Positions 10,275-22,050 of a stretch of 64,000 nucleotides of DNA are shown piece after piece (position 1 is the first letter of the stretch; every line of letters starts with the position of its first letter). A program made the translations under genes and the position numbers. The notes beneath the pieces are model-generated. The model saw nothing but the letters and a program-made list of their open reading frames with translations. It was not told where the DNA came from and did no database searches. The stretch is from Melampsora larici-populina 98AG31 (lineage: Eukaryota > Basidiomycota > Pucciniomycetes > Pucciniales > Melampsoraceae). The stretch spans positions 994,339 through 1,058,338 of the forward strand of contig NW_006768791.1 of NCBI RefSeq assembly GCF_000204055.1, in the 5' to 3' direction.

Positions 10275-10466
10275 TGTTACAACTCCATTAATGTAACAGG
10301 TGTGACAGAGAAGTGACATGTCACGAGAGAGACTCATCTATAGCTTGTATTACGTAACTTGTATAGCTTTCTCCTCATCCGACAATCTTAATAACAAACC
10401 AAGATTGATTGGTCTCGATCCTTCATTCCTCCACGAGAGACAACCCCCGAGAGACAAGTCCTAACA
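10275..10466 (+). repeat. 3' LTR of Ty3 element
   Basis: 192 bp, the same TGTTACAACT...GTCCTAACA sequence as the 5' copy without a visible difference, which points to recent insertion or recent gene conversion. Confidence 0.95.
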
Positions 10467-10860
10467 AATTCAATGTGATTTGAAGGATTTAATTGCTTGA
10501 GGTTTGTGTCGGTCAGTCACCTGAGCGATGTTAAGTCGCATATGTGATTAAATCACTGAGCTTGCCATGTGATTTAAAGTTGCTGAGCAACTTCATCGCT
10601 TTCACACATGCGATATAACATCACAAGATGTGTTTCATCGCTGGATCATCAAGCGATATAAATTTGCATTTTTATTCTCGCGCCTTGGAAAAGTGTGATA
10701 AATCATCGCCGGTTTCAAAGCGTTTTGTACGGGCATACGTGTATGCGAGGCAAAAATGTTGGCGGTGAACATTACGATCCTCCTATCCATATGAAAGGAG
10801 AGGCGAGTCTCCTTTCATTCTTATTTCATTTCTTCTGAGATTGATGAGCTCACTAACATC
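10467..10860 (+). other. hAT 5' subterminal region
   Basis: No ORF. The pentamer GCGAT or its complement ATCGC recurs many times (near 10526, 10597, 10611, 10639, 10655 and 10706). The same motif recurs in the 3' flank of the hAT gene (14500-14630), so these are probably subterminal transposase-binding repeats of one element. The outer left terminus is not identifiable and may have been lost where the Ty3 LTR joins. Confidence 0.45.
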
Positions 10861-11483
10861 CACTGTAAACATCATTCAACTTCCCCAATTTGGCAGAGGA
10901 AAATGATTAATAGTACAGTTTTTCATAAAAGAATCTAATACTGCACACCTGGGCCATTTCACCCACACTACATATGTGCAGCAAGCTAAGTCAATAGTTG
11001 TCTATCATGTACATACAGGTCTGCTCAGTTTTTTGCCCATCAGAATAAATAAATCACATGTTATACCACATGTAACTTTTTTGACTTTGAAATTTTTTTC
11101 CCAAAAATTCACTACATATAATTCTGTAGCTGCTCAGGCAATATTGTTGAAGCTATGTCTTAGTAACAGAAAGTGTGTTACATGCAGTTGAGTTGATGAG
11201 ATCACACCAAAACATTGAGTCAGTGTATGTAGTCAATCTTTTGGAAGCTTTTTTCAATCTGAAAGAAGTTACAGCATGTATTACATATGAATAACTTGTC
11301 CTGATGAGCAGATAACTGAGCAGAACTGTATGTACATGATAACCACATATTCACTGAGCCTGCTACACATATGTAGTGTGGGTGTTATGGCTCAGGTGTG
11401 GAGTGATAGACCATTTTATGACAAATCATACTCCCAATCATTTTTCCCTGCCCACTTGGGGAACCCGAATAATGTCTGCAGTG
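10861..11483 (+). mobile_element. CACTG-type MITE, copy 1 (623 bp)
   Basis: Starts CACTGTAAACATCATTC and ends in the imperfect inverted copy GAATAATGTCTGCAGTG; the terminal repeats extend about 46 bp with scattered differences. Flanked by a 3-bp ATC duplication (10858-10860 and 11484-11486). CACTA/EnSpm-type elements show CACT(A/G) ends and 3-bp duplications. No transposase. Nearly identical to 52515-53137, and related to a truncated copy at 40052. It sits just upstream of the hAT coding start. Confidence 0.85.
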
Positions 11484-11506
11484 ATCATGCCTCTGTTAGT
11501 CCGGTG

Positions 11507-14098
11507 ATGATCCTCGTAGGTACAGGTGTAAATACTGTTATGGATACTTTGCTAGAGGAAGACGAAGCTACTACAACTTGTACTCGCATCAAGATGGTGC
11601 CAAGGATCGACCAGCATGCCCTCGACAACATCTTGCCATTCGAGATGGGCATGACCTACCTCGAACGTGGAAACAACAGCAAAATGATCTTGTTTGAGTA
11701 GCCTCTAGCAACCCCAAATTCGACTCTTGATTCCTTCCTTTCACAATCCTCTTTCAGTGTTGACCTCCTCAACACTGTCTTAGTGTTCTGGATCTTACGT
11801 CACGCCCTCCCGTTCTCCCGATTCAATGATCCAGCGCTTCGAGCTGCTTTCAAGTTATCTAATCGATCGGCCGTGGTCCGAGGAACCACATGGGCATCTC
11901 AAACTGCAAAATCCATCTATCAGGAGCTTTCTCAAGTGGTTATCAAGAAACTTCAGGTAAGTCCTTTCCTTTTATCTTTTACTGACTATTTTTTCAATTG
12001 CACTTTAGAGTATCATCTGACAAATCCTCCATCCCTTATATGTGTCACAGTTGAATGAGGGCAAATGTTGTCTCATATACGATGTTTGGACCACCAAGGG
12101 TCGTCGTAAAGCATTCATAGGTGTCTCGGCCACCTATATCGATGATGAGTGGAAGTTTCAGACTCAGCACCTCACACTCAAATTGGTCACCTGGCACCAC
12201 GCCGGCCGCCTACTTGCACAGCCGGTTGGAAGGTTTTTGATTGCCAACGACTTGCATCACAAGATAAGTATCTATTCTACATTATCATTATTTCTGTATA
12301 TCTTCAAACCATCTGACACAAGCTTACTTATCACCGTTGTCAATTTATTACATCTTGGCTCAGACGACCGATTCAGGCAGTTCAAATGCAACTATGGCAA
12401 ATGAGCTATCGACCATGTTCAGCGAAGCTTCGAACCCGGTGTTTTGGGACTCGGCTGCCAACCAGGTCAAGTGTTATACACATAAGATTGGCTTGGTTGT
12501 CAAAGCCGGACTCAAGTCCTTAGGTTTGCGTGCTGGCCACATTAAACCTACTACTTCCCCCGGTGTTACATTACCAGCTCCTACCATGACACTCAATCAG
12601 GGTGATGAAGATGTCCAGTTTGATTCTTCTGATGACGACCGAGAAGATGATGATCTCGACGAAGATTCCTCACCTATTGACAGCACTTCAGATGATGACT
12701 CCGAAAATGGCGGAGATCACTCTTCAATTGCTAAGGCAGTTCGCAAAGTAAGTGATCATTCTGTCTTGATTTTTTCAATCCTTTGACCTCAACCTGACAT
12801 TTTATCTTCTGATGTAGGCCAAGAAGTTCAATGGTTTATGTATCAGAAGCTCTGCAAGGCGTCAAGAGTTTTTAGCCAAAGCTGCACAGCTGGAGTACAA
12901 GGGCCGCTCCCCAATCTCTGGCTGGGGGGTGCGTTGGAATATTGACGCTGACTACCTCAAAAGGTTGTCGGATGCGCGCAATGTAAGTACAATCTATTCT
13001 CTGTCTTTATACTCCTCTCGTTCTCATTTTTATCTCTTGTTTGGTAGGTTTTTGATGCAATTCTCCTAAGCAATTGCAAAACCCGTTATTACCAAGGTTT
13101 AAACATCACTGGCGAGGAATGGGACTCAATTGAGACCTTGGTAAAAATACTTGAGGTCAGAGTCCTTGAACAACCTTTTTTTTTCATCTTATCTTTATTT
13201 ACATCTGGCCATCCTTCCACAGGTGTTTCTGTATGCGACCAAACGCATGGAAGGCGACTCTCCAACCGTCTGTCTCTTACTCGCTGAATACTCTCGCATT
13301 GTTCTTGAAGTTACTCGTATCCAGACCGACTGCACTGATCCAGACCTCAAGTACATGCTCCAGTTGATGCTTACCAAACTTGAAGGACATCAAGACGAGG
13401 CTGTTGCCTCGGATGTGGTTGTCTTGAGTACAATCTTCAATCCTCGATACCGAATTCGATTCTTCGACTTTAATTACCCTGAAGACACTGTCCGAGCCAA
13501 ATCTTTGTTTTCATCTGTATTCAACAAAGCTCTCGTAAATTGGCCCGAAGATCCTGTCAGCTCAGAGTCAGAAGATGTATCGCAAACACCACCCCCTTCC
13601 GATTCAAATCAACCCAACTTTTCCGAGTTTGATGTCTTTACCGCTCAAGTAACTTCTCAATCGCCTGCTGACAAACGCAAGAACGAAATGGTAGAGTACA
13701 TAGAAGGTGCCCACTTATTACTTGCGGGTCAAAGTGAACTTGATTGGTGGAAGGTCAGTTTGTTCATTTTATTTCACTTTATTTTAGATAAGTTTCTCTC
13801 ATCTGATAATGTTCCTTCCTTATAGGAGCATGCAAATGATTTCCCCGTACTCGCATCCCTTGCTTGTGACTATCTCGCATTATCAGGCACATCTTGTCCG
13901 TGCGAACGCACCTTTTCATCTGCGGCAGATATTGCTGTGCCTAGTCGTGCATCATTGACAGCCAGGATGATTTCAAAACTTGTAGGAGCACGCGAGGGGT
14001 TGAAGTCAAAGATACCACTATCAGGCAAATTTGCTGGAGCTGCAGCTTATATAATAGCGTACGAATCTTCTGGCACCAAGTCTAAGAAGAAGAAGTAG
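11507..14098 (+). pseudogene. hAT transposase, seven exons, two lesions
   Basis: Cut-and-paste transposase, about 707 aa once spliced. Exons: 11507-11956, 12051-12263, 12364-12747, 12818-12982, 13048-13155, 13223-13753, 13826-14098, all phase 0. Landmarks: IYDVWTTKGRRKAFIGVSA (DDE region start), TTDSGSSNATM (the hAT 'TDxxSNN' block), an acidic insert (DDDREDDDLDEDS) and the C-terminal dimerisation domain DYLALSGTSCPCERTFSSAA. Lesions: TAG at 11699-11701 in exon 1 (neighbours read on in frame), and the donor of intron 2 is ATAAGT (12264) where GTAAGT is expected. AATAAA lies at 14139. The N-terminal zinc finger is not evident, perhaps displaced by the MITE upstream. Confidence 0.85.
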
Positions 14099-14454
14099 TT
14101 GATCGTTTCTTCAAGATGTTTTCTTTTCCTTGAATCTTAATAAATTTTCAATATTAAAAAAAATTGTGAACGGTTTTTTCAATTACTTTCTCTTGTTTGC
14201 TTCTCTAACTCTTATTTACCTCTACCCCCCTATCACCTAATATTCATTCTCTCAATCAGACTTAGCTCTCAAAAAATCAAAGAAAAAAGTTGTGCCCGTT
14301 TTTATCTACCCTTTCAAAACTTTGTGTGTTCTTTCTTTTAGCTCTCAAAAAAACAAAGAAATTGTGCGCGTTTTTCTCAACTTTATCAAAAAATTGTTCT
14401 TTCTTTCATCCCTTGCTGCTCATCCCCACTCTGCCATTCATGATTGAGTAATCG

Positions 14455-14665
14455 ATTTGGCTTTAAAAAAAAACGTTGACCACGCTTCTATGCGCTACCC
14501 GGTCCCAATTTTGACCATAGCGAGGCGGAGCGATCCAATACCGCGCATCGCTCTACAAGATCATAGCGGACAGGAAATGGTAGCAAAGCGATTTGGCCTC
14601 TATGTATAGCGCCAAATCGCTGTGCTCGTAAAAATACCATTTATAGCACAGCGGAGCGGAGCACG
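14455..14665 (+). other. hAT 3' subterminal repeats
   Basis: GC-richer stretch with repeated GCGAT/ATCGC and AGCGGAGCG motifs (GAGCGATCC, GCATCGCTC, AAGCGATTT, AATCGCTGT, AGCGGAGCGGAGC). It mirrors the motif found upstream of the gene. An exact terminus was not found. From 14673 a short TGTATTGTATG microsatellite follows. 14160-14455 is T- and A-rich with no gene. Confidence 0.45.
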
Positions 14666-14669
14666 TGGG

Positions 14670-15100
14670 TGTTGTATGTATTGTATGTATTGTACTCAGT
14701 GTATGTTTTGTATGGTTTGTATGTTAGGGGGTTTCAAGTTGAAAATGTTTATGTATTTTTGCGCTACAACAAATTGCCTGTTGTTGTAAACTACATGTAA
14801 TTTCTTAAAGCAGGATTTCCTTTTTAGGTGTCCCAAATTAAAAATACATCACCCAAAAACATCAACCTTGAGACACCTAATTGTGAATATTGTGTATAGT
14901 GTACTAGCACAATTGGGCGGCGGGCGCCGCACTGACATTTTTTGTCACAACCTGAAGAACAACTGTGGGGTGTCTCTATAGATATTTCGAGGATTTGGTG
15001 CGCTCTCAGGTGCACCTGAACTTTGACACATCTCATTTGTGCATTTTGTGACACACCCTGAATGACTGCATGGTGAACATTGTGTAAAATATAGTATATC
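14670..15100. other. Intergenic, TGTAT microsatellite
   Basis: A short TGTATTGTA/TGTATGTTT microsatellite (14673-14730) is followed by a sequence with repeated GGTGTCCCAAA/GAGACACC-like words. No supportable gene. Confidence 0.5.
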
Positions 15101-15103
15101 CTG

Positions 15104-15142
15104 CCCTAAGCCTAAGCCTAACCCCTAACCCCTAACCCTAAC
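15104..15142 (+). repeat. Telomere-like CCCTAA tract
   Basis: Reads CCCTAAGCCTAAGCCTAACC then CCTAACCCCTAACCCTAAC. It is an imperfect CCCTAA array of about six units, the fungal telomere motif, lying inside an internal region. Confidence 0.7.
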
Positions 15143-15149
15143 AGTTCCT

Positions 15150-17770
15150 AACCAGTTTTCCTTCTTCAGTCTCATCAGCAATTTGAGGTTCTCATCTTCA
15201 TCATTTTTCCTGGTGTAAAAACATTACAAATTGCCAATCAATGATGCAAAATGATAGTCATTTTGTGTTTCATACCTATCTTGCAATGGTTTTCTCATTA
15301 TTGCAATACCATAGCATCACCTCTCAAGCTCCTATTTTCACTACGTATCTCACTCCAACCAGTTGAACTTTCAGTTCTTATCAGGGTATCAATGTCTCAT
15401 GTGAATTGATCAAAAGAAACTAATTGTACAAAGTTTGATGATAGCAAACAATGATCAATGTGGAAAGCAAAAGGTACAAGAAATATCATCAAAGGAAATT
15501 TATAATTTGCATATATGTAGTAATACACATCATGTTTAGATGGGTACAGGTTTTCCTACGGGAGGCAACTATTGAAAACAATATTGTGTATCATTTGATT
15601 AAATCCAATAAGAGCTCCAGGATCAAAAGTAAAACATGACCTATTGAACTCAAAGCTTTAAACAGAAGAGCGTGAATTATAATGATAATCAAATTGAAGT
15701 ACTTGTATAAATGTTCAGGACAATAAGTGCAGTTAATCTATAAGCTCATTCATGCCTTTCAAAAAACAATAAGAAGAGATCAATACAAAGATGGAAGAAA
15801 AGGAAAAGAGTAGTATATGAGAAATAGACCTTCTTGACATGATGATAAATTGATCAAATAGCCAACTCTTATCATGACTCAATTGAGTCAAATATTCTCA
15901 ATTGAATATTATGGTCAAGAGCTTCTAAGAACAATATTGGGCCAATATGTGAGTTGCTCATTCAATCTACATAATTTGAGTTGATCAGTCATACTGGAAT
16001 GTGGATTGTGATAATGTGGATTATACATGAATCATTAATGTGTTGTGTATGATATGACAGCTTTATTTCTTCTGCTTCTTCATTACACAGCATACTAACA
16101 AGAATTGTGTCATTTATTGAATCAAATCCAAAGATTTCTTTGGCTAAATTAGGCTGGATCCCAAAAAATATAGATTTACACATTGGATAACATTTAATTG
16201 CATCAGGACCAAGTTGAATGTCTGTTGATTCCATATAATTTTTCAGCCTGATTGTTTTGGGTTCTTGGTCTGTAGATTGTGGAATTCTTTCTTTTATATG
16301 ATTTGATAATGATTTTGTGTGATTTAAAAAATGGAATGTTTGATTTGTTGAGTCATTTGATAGCCTCCGTTGATAGCTTGAGATAATGATCCATTGGTTT
16401 TTCTAGGTCCTGGCACAAATGCAACCAAACAAAATCTAGGTGACATCAATTCAAGACTCTATAAAGATTGAATAAATATTTGAAGTGAGTATCACAGTGT
16501 TATGAAAAAAAGACAAAAGAAAAGCAAACTTGAAAGTGAGGTCCAGTTGAAGATGAATGACTATCAATTGAGAATTTAGTTGAGATTACTGAATTGTTTG
16601 GAATGAAAAATGGAGCTGAATTTTAACACTTTTGAAGTTTAACGCTTGATGCCTTTTCATCATTCATATTTTGGAAATTTTGTGTTTTAGTAAAGAGGTG
16701 TTGATGATTATGTTAATATTACATTGCTCAAGTTGTTTGAATCACAAGAATTGAAGCTTGATCAAGTTCTTGTTCATAAAGATCTATACAAAGTACTTAT
16801 CCATTGATGTTTTCAATATCAGTTGTTGCTGAGCACATCAAGCAGGCCCACTCAAAAGTCATTTAGGGGTTTATATCTGGAGCTTCTGGATTATTATCCA
16901 TAGTACTGAAACACATCAAGCAATATCTTTCATCTTGAAATGATGATGTGGAAGCAAGTCATGAGCATTTGAAAGTGTGCTGTAACTTCAATAAGAAGGA
17001 CCATCCAACATCCTCAATATTTTGACCTTATGATTGCAAAAAATTCACTGCATGGTCTTTTTCTCTTGACTGATAGCTTTTGCAATACCCCTTGGTTCTT
17101 CAATTTGCCACCAATGACTAATTCCTGCCACAGGGTTTTGTATCCAAAAGCTTTTTGGTGATCAATGATAAACCTATATTTCATGTTTATTTCATTTATC
17201 TTTAATCATACTACAACACATTTCCATTTCATCCGTCTGCATCAATCTTACAAAGTAATAACAACATAAGAGGTATATCCTCATATGATTTTTCTTTGCA
17301 TTTTTGATCCATATCAAAAACAGTTGCATGGATTTTTTATCAGATTCTTTCCATATGAGAAATTTCATTCTTGACTAAACTCTTTATCATACATCTTCAA
17401 GATTCCAACAGATTTCTCAATGATAAATTTATATTCAACTTTTGATAAACTGGTGGCCAACTTCTCATGATATCAAACTTCAAAGAAAGGTAAAAATCAA
17501 ATTCAATCATTGATTTTAGAAGTGATAGATGCAATGAAGTTTAGAGACTTACATTGCTAAACTTTCCTTATCATTTGATGAAAGAAAATTGCAATGTATA
17601 TTTGCAGATAATGGTTGCTTGGATGCTTACTTCACATCAGAGATCTAGAGTTCATGACCTGACCAAAGGAGATGATGACCAACCATTGGTTGTATTGTTT
17701 GACTAAAAGAGACAATATGGTAAGTTTAAAGATAAAGGTATTGTAGAAGTTGAATGTGACAGAATAAAGT
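15150..17770. other. AT-rich non-coding DNA
   Basis: No gene I can support. A minus-strand open stretch at 15989-16234 and short protein-like pieces near 17090-17140 look like eroded coding sequence but are not recognisable. No element termini were found. Confidence 0.4.
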
Positions 17771-17777
17771 CACTCAC

Positions 17778-18606
17778 CAAACGGATCATGTACAAACTGA
17801 ACAGTTAATGCACTTTTATCAACACCACCTCCTACAATCAATAAAAAGCATGTGAAAGAAGGATAAACTGAAGTTTAAAGTTAAGTATCTGTTTAGACAA
17901 AATTGAAAGAGATGTAAAGAGAACTAACCTCCCAAAATGATAAGATATGCAAATGGAAACTTGTGAAAAATGATTATGTCTTTTCAAGATTTGGTGGACT
18001 TGAGCTTCTTGATTTGAGAAGTTGAAAGTCGTGGTAAAGGAGTAAGGTAGTGGTGGTGATAGAGGATCCGATGGAGAGGTTGGCATGATACTTTCATCTT
18101 TAGTATCATCATCCTCTTCTAAAACTTCACTTAAACCTTGAGTTTGAGCTTCCTTGGCTGCCAAAGAACAATATCGAGTGAATTTTCCAATCAGAGGCGG
18201 ATGTGATGGTCCAAGTCCATAAGTGGGATCATAAGATTCAGCACAATCAGGTACCAAAGTAGGTGATGGAGATTGATCTTGAATTCTGGTTCCACCACAG
18301 ATGAAGGTCTTGAAGATAAAAGAGGAGAAGGCAAATAGGGCTTTGTTGAAGGGTTGGGATTGATCTGCTTAGATGAAATGATAGATGAATAATTAGATTG
18401 AGGTTTATTCCAATGACAACTAAGGTGATGATCAATGATCCCAGGTAAATCAGTCCTGAACAATTCTCGTAATTGATGTTTGATTTCAGATTGAACAAAA
18501 GCTCGAACAGCTAAAACCAAATCAAATGTTGACAAAACTTGTACACCCTTTAATGGATTGTTTTTAAATACCAATGTAATGCCTTCTAATCTTAAAATTA
18601 TCAGCA
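17778..18606 (-). pseudogene. MDM34-like ERMES subunit relic
   Basis: Minus-strand pieces resemble Mdm34, the outer-membrane subunit of the ER-mitochondria encounter structure, which carries a lipid-binding SMP domain. Seen: ITLVFKNNPL, STFDLV and QLRELFRTDLPGII (SMP C-terminal part, 18606-18420), then in another frame YDPTYGLGP (about 18230), a motif typical of fungal Mdm34. The frame change near 18270-18290 has no convincing intron. An exon-like stretch with good splice sites (17778-17831, VDKSALTVQFVHDPF) is unassigned. The N-terminal SMP half (FNWP start) was not found upstream on this strand. A highly introned live gene with a sequencing error is possible, but a relic is more likely. Confidence 0.5.
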
Positions 18607-18959
18607 CTGCAATTGCTCAAAGTTTTAAACATGATAATTTTGAATTCATAGTACTATTGAAGGTGTTGATGCCAATGAAATCAAAGGGTTTGAAATTATA
18701 AACCAACACCTTGAAAAATGCAAACAACTTGGCAATGAATGTATATTTTTTTTACTTGTTCTTCCTGTGGTCTTCTTTTTCTTATTGATTCTCAGTTTGT
18801 AATGTTGAAGCGGTTGAAGCAGAGTTTTAATTTGGCTGGTAAGGGTTTTGTTGATTCTGGTTTTGCCGATTGAATTTATCTGACTCAAAAAACAATAAAA
18901 ACTGACATCCAATCTCCAAAACAACTCTTTCTGATAATAAAATTCCAGAGTAAGTTACT

Positions 18960-19076
18960 CAGATCAACATGAAATCTGAAACTCAATGCCAGAAAGAGGC
19001 TATGTATTCACCCATGAAGCCAGCATCCTCCTGTTCACCCATAAGAGCTGATCTAGCCAATTCAAAGTCACACATC
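18960..19076 (-). pseudogene. MAP kinase activation-loop exon relic
   Basis: Minus strand reads MCDFELARSALMGEQEDAGF then MGEYIASFWH-stop-VSDFML. This matches the MAPK subdomain VII-VIII stretch CDFGLARS...GFMTEYVATRWYRAPE.ML of the Fus3/Kss1 class. The DFG glycine is Glu, the TEY threonine is Gly, and the conserved Arg of WYR is a TGA, so the copy cannot encode a working kinase. No flanking kinase exons were found. A good acceptor (TTTGATCAG) precedes it. Confidence 0.6.
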
Positions 19077-19079
19077 TGA

Positions 19080-21890
19080 TCAAAGAATAAAAAACAAATC
19101 ACATCAGGTTTGAGAAGAAATCACATCAGATTTTCTGAGATCATCACTGATCTGATGTTTAACTTAATATCACATTTTGAAAACAGAAAAATTATATAGA
19201 TTGTTGGATCACAGAGCTTTCATCAAAAATCCACCTGAATGGATAAGGATTCAATTAGTCTCCATATGCCTTCACCAAACTGAGAATAAAAATGCTCACC
19301 ACCAGATCATCAAATCTTGATTGAATTTAAATCTCAATTCAGATCAGTACACCCAGATCTCTTCCCACTCTTGGGTTTGTTGATCTTGATGTGATATTGT
19401 CAAATCCTTTGAGATTTGAGATGATAATTGATTCAAGATGGTATGAAGTTATGACCAATGATTTCCTTCATCTTGCTGTTTTTTAATCTAGTTCACTTGA
19501 AGTTTCAGGCCTGAAAATTGTTTGAGAAAGCTGCTAATTTGGTTGTTGAGTGAGTGGGTAGAGAGAATGATCAATGGTTTATGATTTGTGGATGTGTACT
19601 AATCATAGTTGGGGTGGCGGTAAGTGCATAGTGGTGCTATGTGTGAGTATAAGATAATTTGGACACAGGTTAAGAGTTTTGTCCAGTTTTGTTTGAATTG
19701 ATTGTTCTCCGTCAATACGTATATCTTCAAGCATTTTTAAGTCTAATGATGTAGACTTTTATGAATACACCAAAAACAGGGGGGAAGATACATTGAAAAG
19801 GTTGAGGAGTTAGGGTTTGTAGTCTCAAAACTTGCTGATGATGATCAATTAATTGGATTACTTTCAAGTTTTGAATTCATATTTGGAAATCTTCTCTTCA
19901 AATTTCCAGTCATCTCAAGGCTGTCTTTTCTGTTCATATGATTTTGACATTTAAAAACACTCATGGATGGACGAATTGATAAAGCCAAATCAACTATTCA
20001 TGACTTTTTCCCATGGTGGATATATATTGTTTCATTGCATCCACCTCAAAAGCCCTTCAGAGAGATGAAGTTGACAATTGAAAAGTTGAAAAAATCCATT
20101 GTGATACTATGCAGACCAAGAAAACAGAAACAGCAAGTTGACACATGGGAGGAAAATGAAAAAAACATATTGATTTTCCATGGTGGATAGAGATATATTA
20201 GTATGATACATTGGGAAATTTTGATGACAAACATGCAAACATGTCAATCAATTCATACAGTATGACAAATATAAAGAATTTGAAGCATTTGATAAAACAG
20301 TCAAGTCTGATTTGATGCCTTCCTTTTTTTGTTTGAATGTTATATGATTGAGAATAGTTGATTCTGGATAGATGTGATGACCTTCTTGCTTTTGTTTAAT
20401 GAGATTGATATCTGAATTAGACATAACTTTATATCATATAATGCAAAATGATGGTTTGATGATACTCTAATCAATATTGATTTTTCCTTTGCTTATCCTA
20501 TTGGGATCAATTTGAAGTAATCTTTACTTTTGACCGACTTCAATTCATGATTGTAAGTAGTTTCTAATATCTTTTTTCTTTACATATTACTAACTAAATT
20601 TTTCTTTTCTTGATCTGTTTGATCGTCCTGGTTGCTTCTAGAGCTTTTGAGATTGATTGATAAGTGCTTTTGATTTAAGTTGTTTCTTCTTTAAAATCAA
20701 ATAACGAATCGATTGAAGACTTGAAGAATTGAATCGACCCAAGAATTGATCGATTGAAGAATTGAATTGATCCAAGAATTGATCGATTTAAAAACCAACA
20801 AAAGAAAATGAACTCATTTTTTTAAACAGATTGAGAATTTAAATCAAATTAAGCAGAAGATTTAGCAAATCAAGTAGATCAAAAGAAGAAAAAGAAGAGA
20901 AAAGAAGAAAACATAAAAGTTGAAGATTGAAATTGAATTTATTGATCAAGACAGTGCGAAGATGGAGCGACCGATCTGCATCAAGCGGAAGAAAGAAAAC
21001 AAAATTTAGTAAATTAAATCACATTAAATTCAATTGGCCGAATGGATCAAAACCAACAAAGCAAATAGAAGAAAAGAGAGGAGGAAGAAAAGAACTTACA
21101 TTGGGAATTTGAATCGGAATCGATCAATCTTAAAACACTGGAAGCAACAGCATCATGAAATCAAAAAATCGAAATTGATGTGCTTGATTGAGAATGGGTT
21201 TTGGATGATTCAAAAGCTTATAAACTTGATAGACTGTTCAGTAAAGATTGGTGGCTAAAGTCCATTTGGATAGGTTTCGGGGGGTCAAGGAAAGATTGGC
21301 GACAGTGGAATTGGTATTGGAGACTGGGTTTGAAGGAGTCAGATTGCCGATTGCCGTGTTGGATTGGTTGAAGAGTCAGTTTCATCATTTGGATCAATTG
21401 ATGAATTGTTTTTTTAGGTTCAAGTTTGTTGAAGACACGTTTATAATCATATTGGAATACTCAGTTGTATGATAGTAGTATGAATTAATTTGAATGAGAA
21501 GTCTGACTGGTGATTTATTTTGAAGGTCCAGTTGGTAATTGGATTAATTGCTTGTGGTTTGAGTTTCTTGTTCTCCAGTTTCTGATAACTTGTGACCTTG
21601 TTCTAGCTGGCGTTGATGATTATCTCAATAAATCTGCTCCGCCAAAGATGATCGACTCAATATGATGAGGGGATGGATTATCGACCACTGCTTTGATTGG
21701 GTTGACTGAGAAGTTGCAGACTGTAGAAGAGAAATGATGTCATAGAAAATAGATGATATATGATGAGGTTGTAAAGTTATTTGCCCCAGGACAAAACTTT
21801 GGCAGCTCAAAACTGTCAATTTTTCAAGCAGGGGGGAGGTTTTGTTGAGTTTTGTTCGAATTGATAGTTCTCCTTTAATGTTTATGATAT
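19080..21890. other. AT-rich non-coding DNA
   Basis: No recognised gene. A plus-strand open stretch at 21248-21472 (HLDRFRGVKERLATVE) has protein-like composition but no recognisable domain or splice context. 20700-20790 contains short repeats of AATTGATCGATTGAAGA. Confidence 0.4.
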
Positions 21891-21896
21891 ATTTAC

Positions 21897-22050
21897 GGTA
21901 CTCAAAGCAAGTATGTACGTGTACATACTTTGTGCTACATATTTTTTTTGGTGGGGAAAAAACAAAAATACACTTTTGGTCTTGTTTTCCCCACCAAAAA
22001 AAAGTATGTGGCAAAAAGTATGTACATGTACATACTTGCTTCGAGTACCC
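21897..22050. mobile_element. Fold-back element A
   Basis: Begins GGTACTCAAAGCAAGTATGT and ends with its inverse ACATACTTGCTTCGAGTACC. An inner inverted pair, GGTGGGGAAAA / TTTTCCCCACC, makes the whole 154 bp a long hairpin. It borders a TATATTG microsatellite. Superfamily unknown. Confidence 0.7.

Larger units (their letters stand above)
4186..10466 (+). mobile_element. Ty3/gypsy chromovirus retrotransposon
   Basis: Complete element: identical 192-bp LTRs, gag, pol in the order PR-RT-RH-IN, a C-terminal chromodomain and a polypurine tract directly before the 3' LTR. No stop or frameshift was found in gag or pol, so it may be autonomous and recently inserted. The left flank is a broken DIRS recombinase and the right flank is hAT terminal sequence, without a shared target duplication. 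Confidence 0.95.

Noticed and set aside
10467..10500. Continuation of the DIRS recombinase after the 3' LTR
   Set aside because: All frames checked; no recombinase-like sequence, so the element is not simply interrupted.
20990..21060. Plus-strand FNWP word resembling the Mdm34 N-terminus
   Set aside because: On the opposite strand from the MDM34-like relic and without the following conserved residues.
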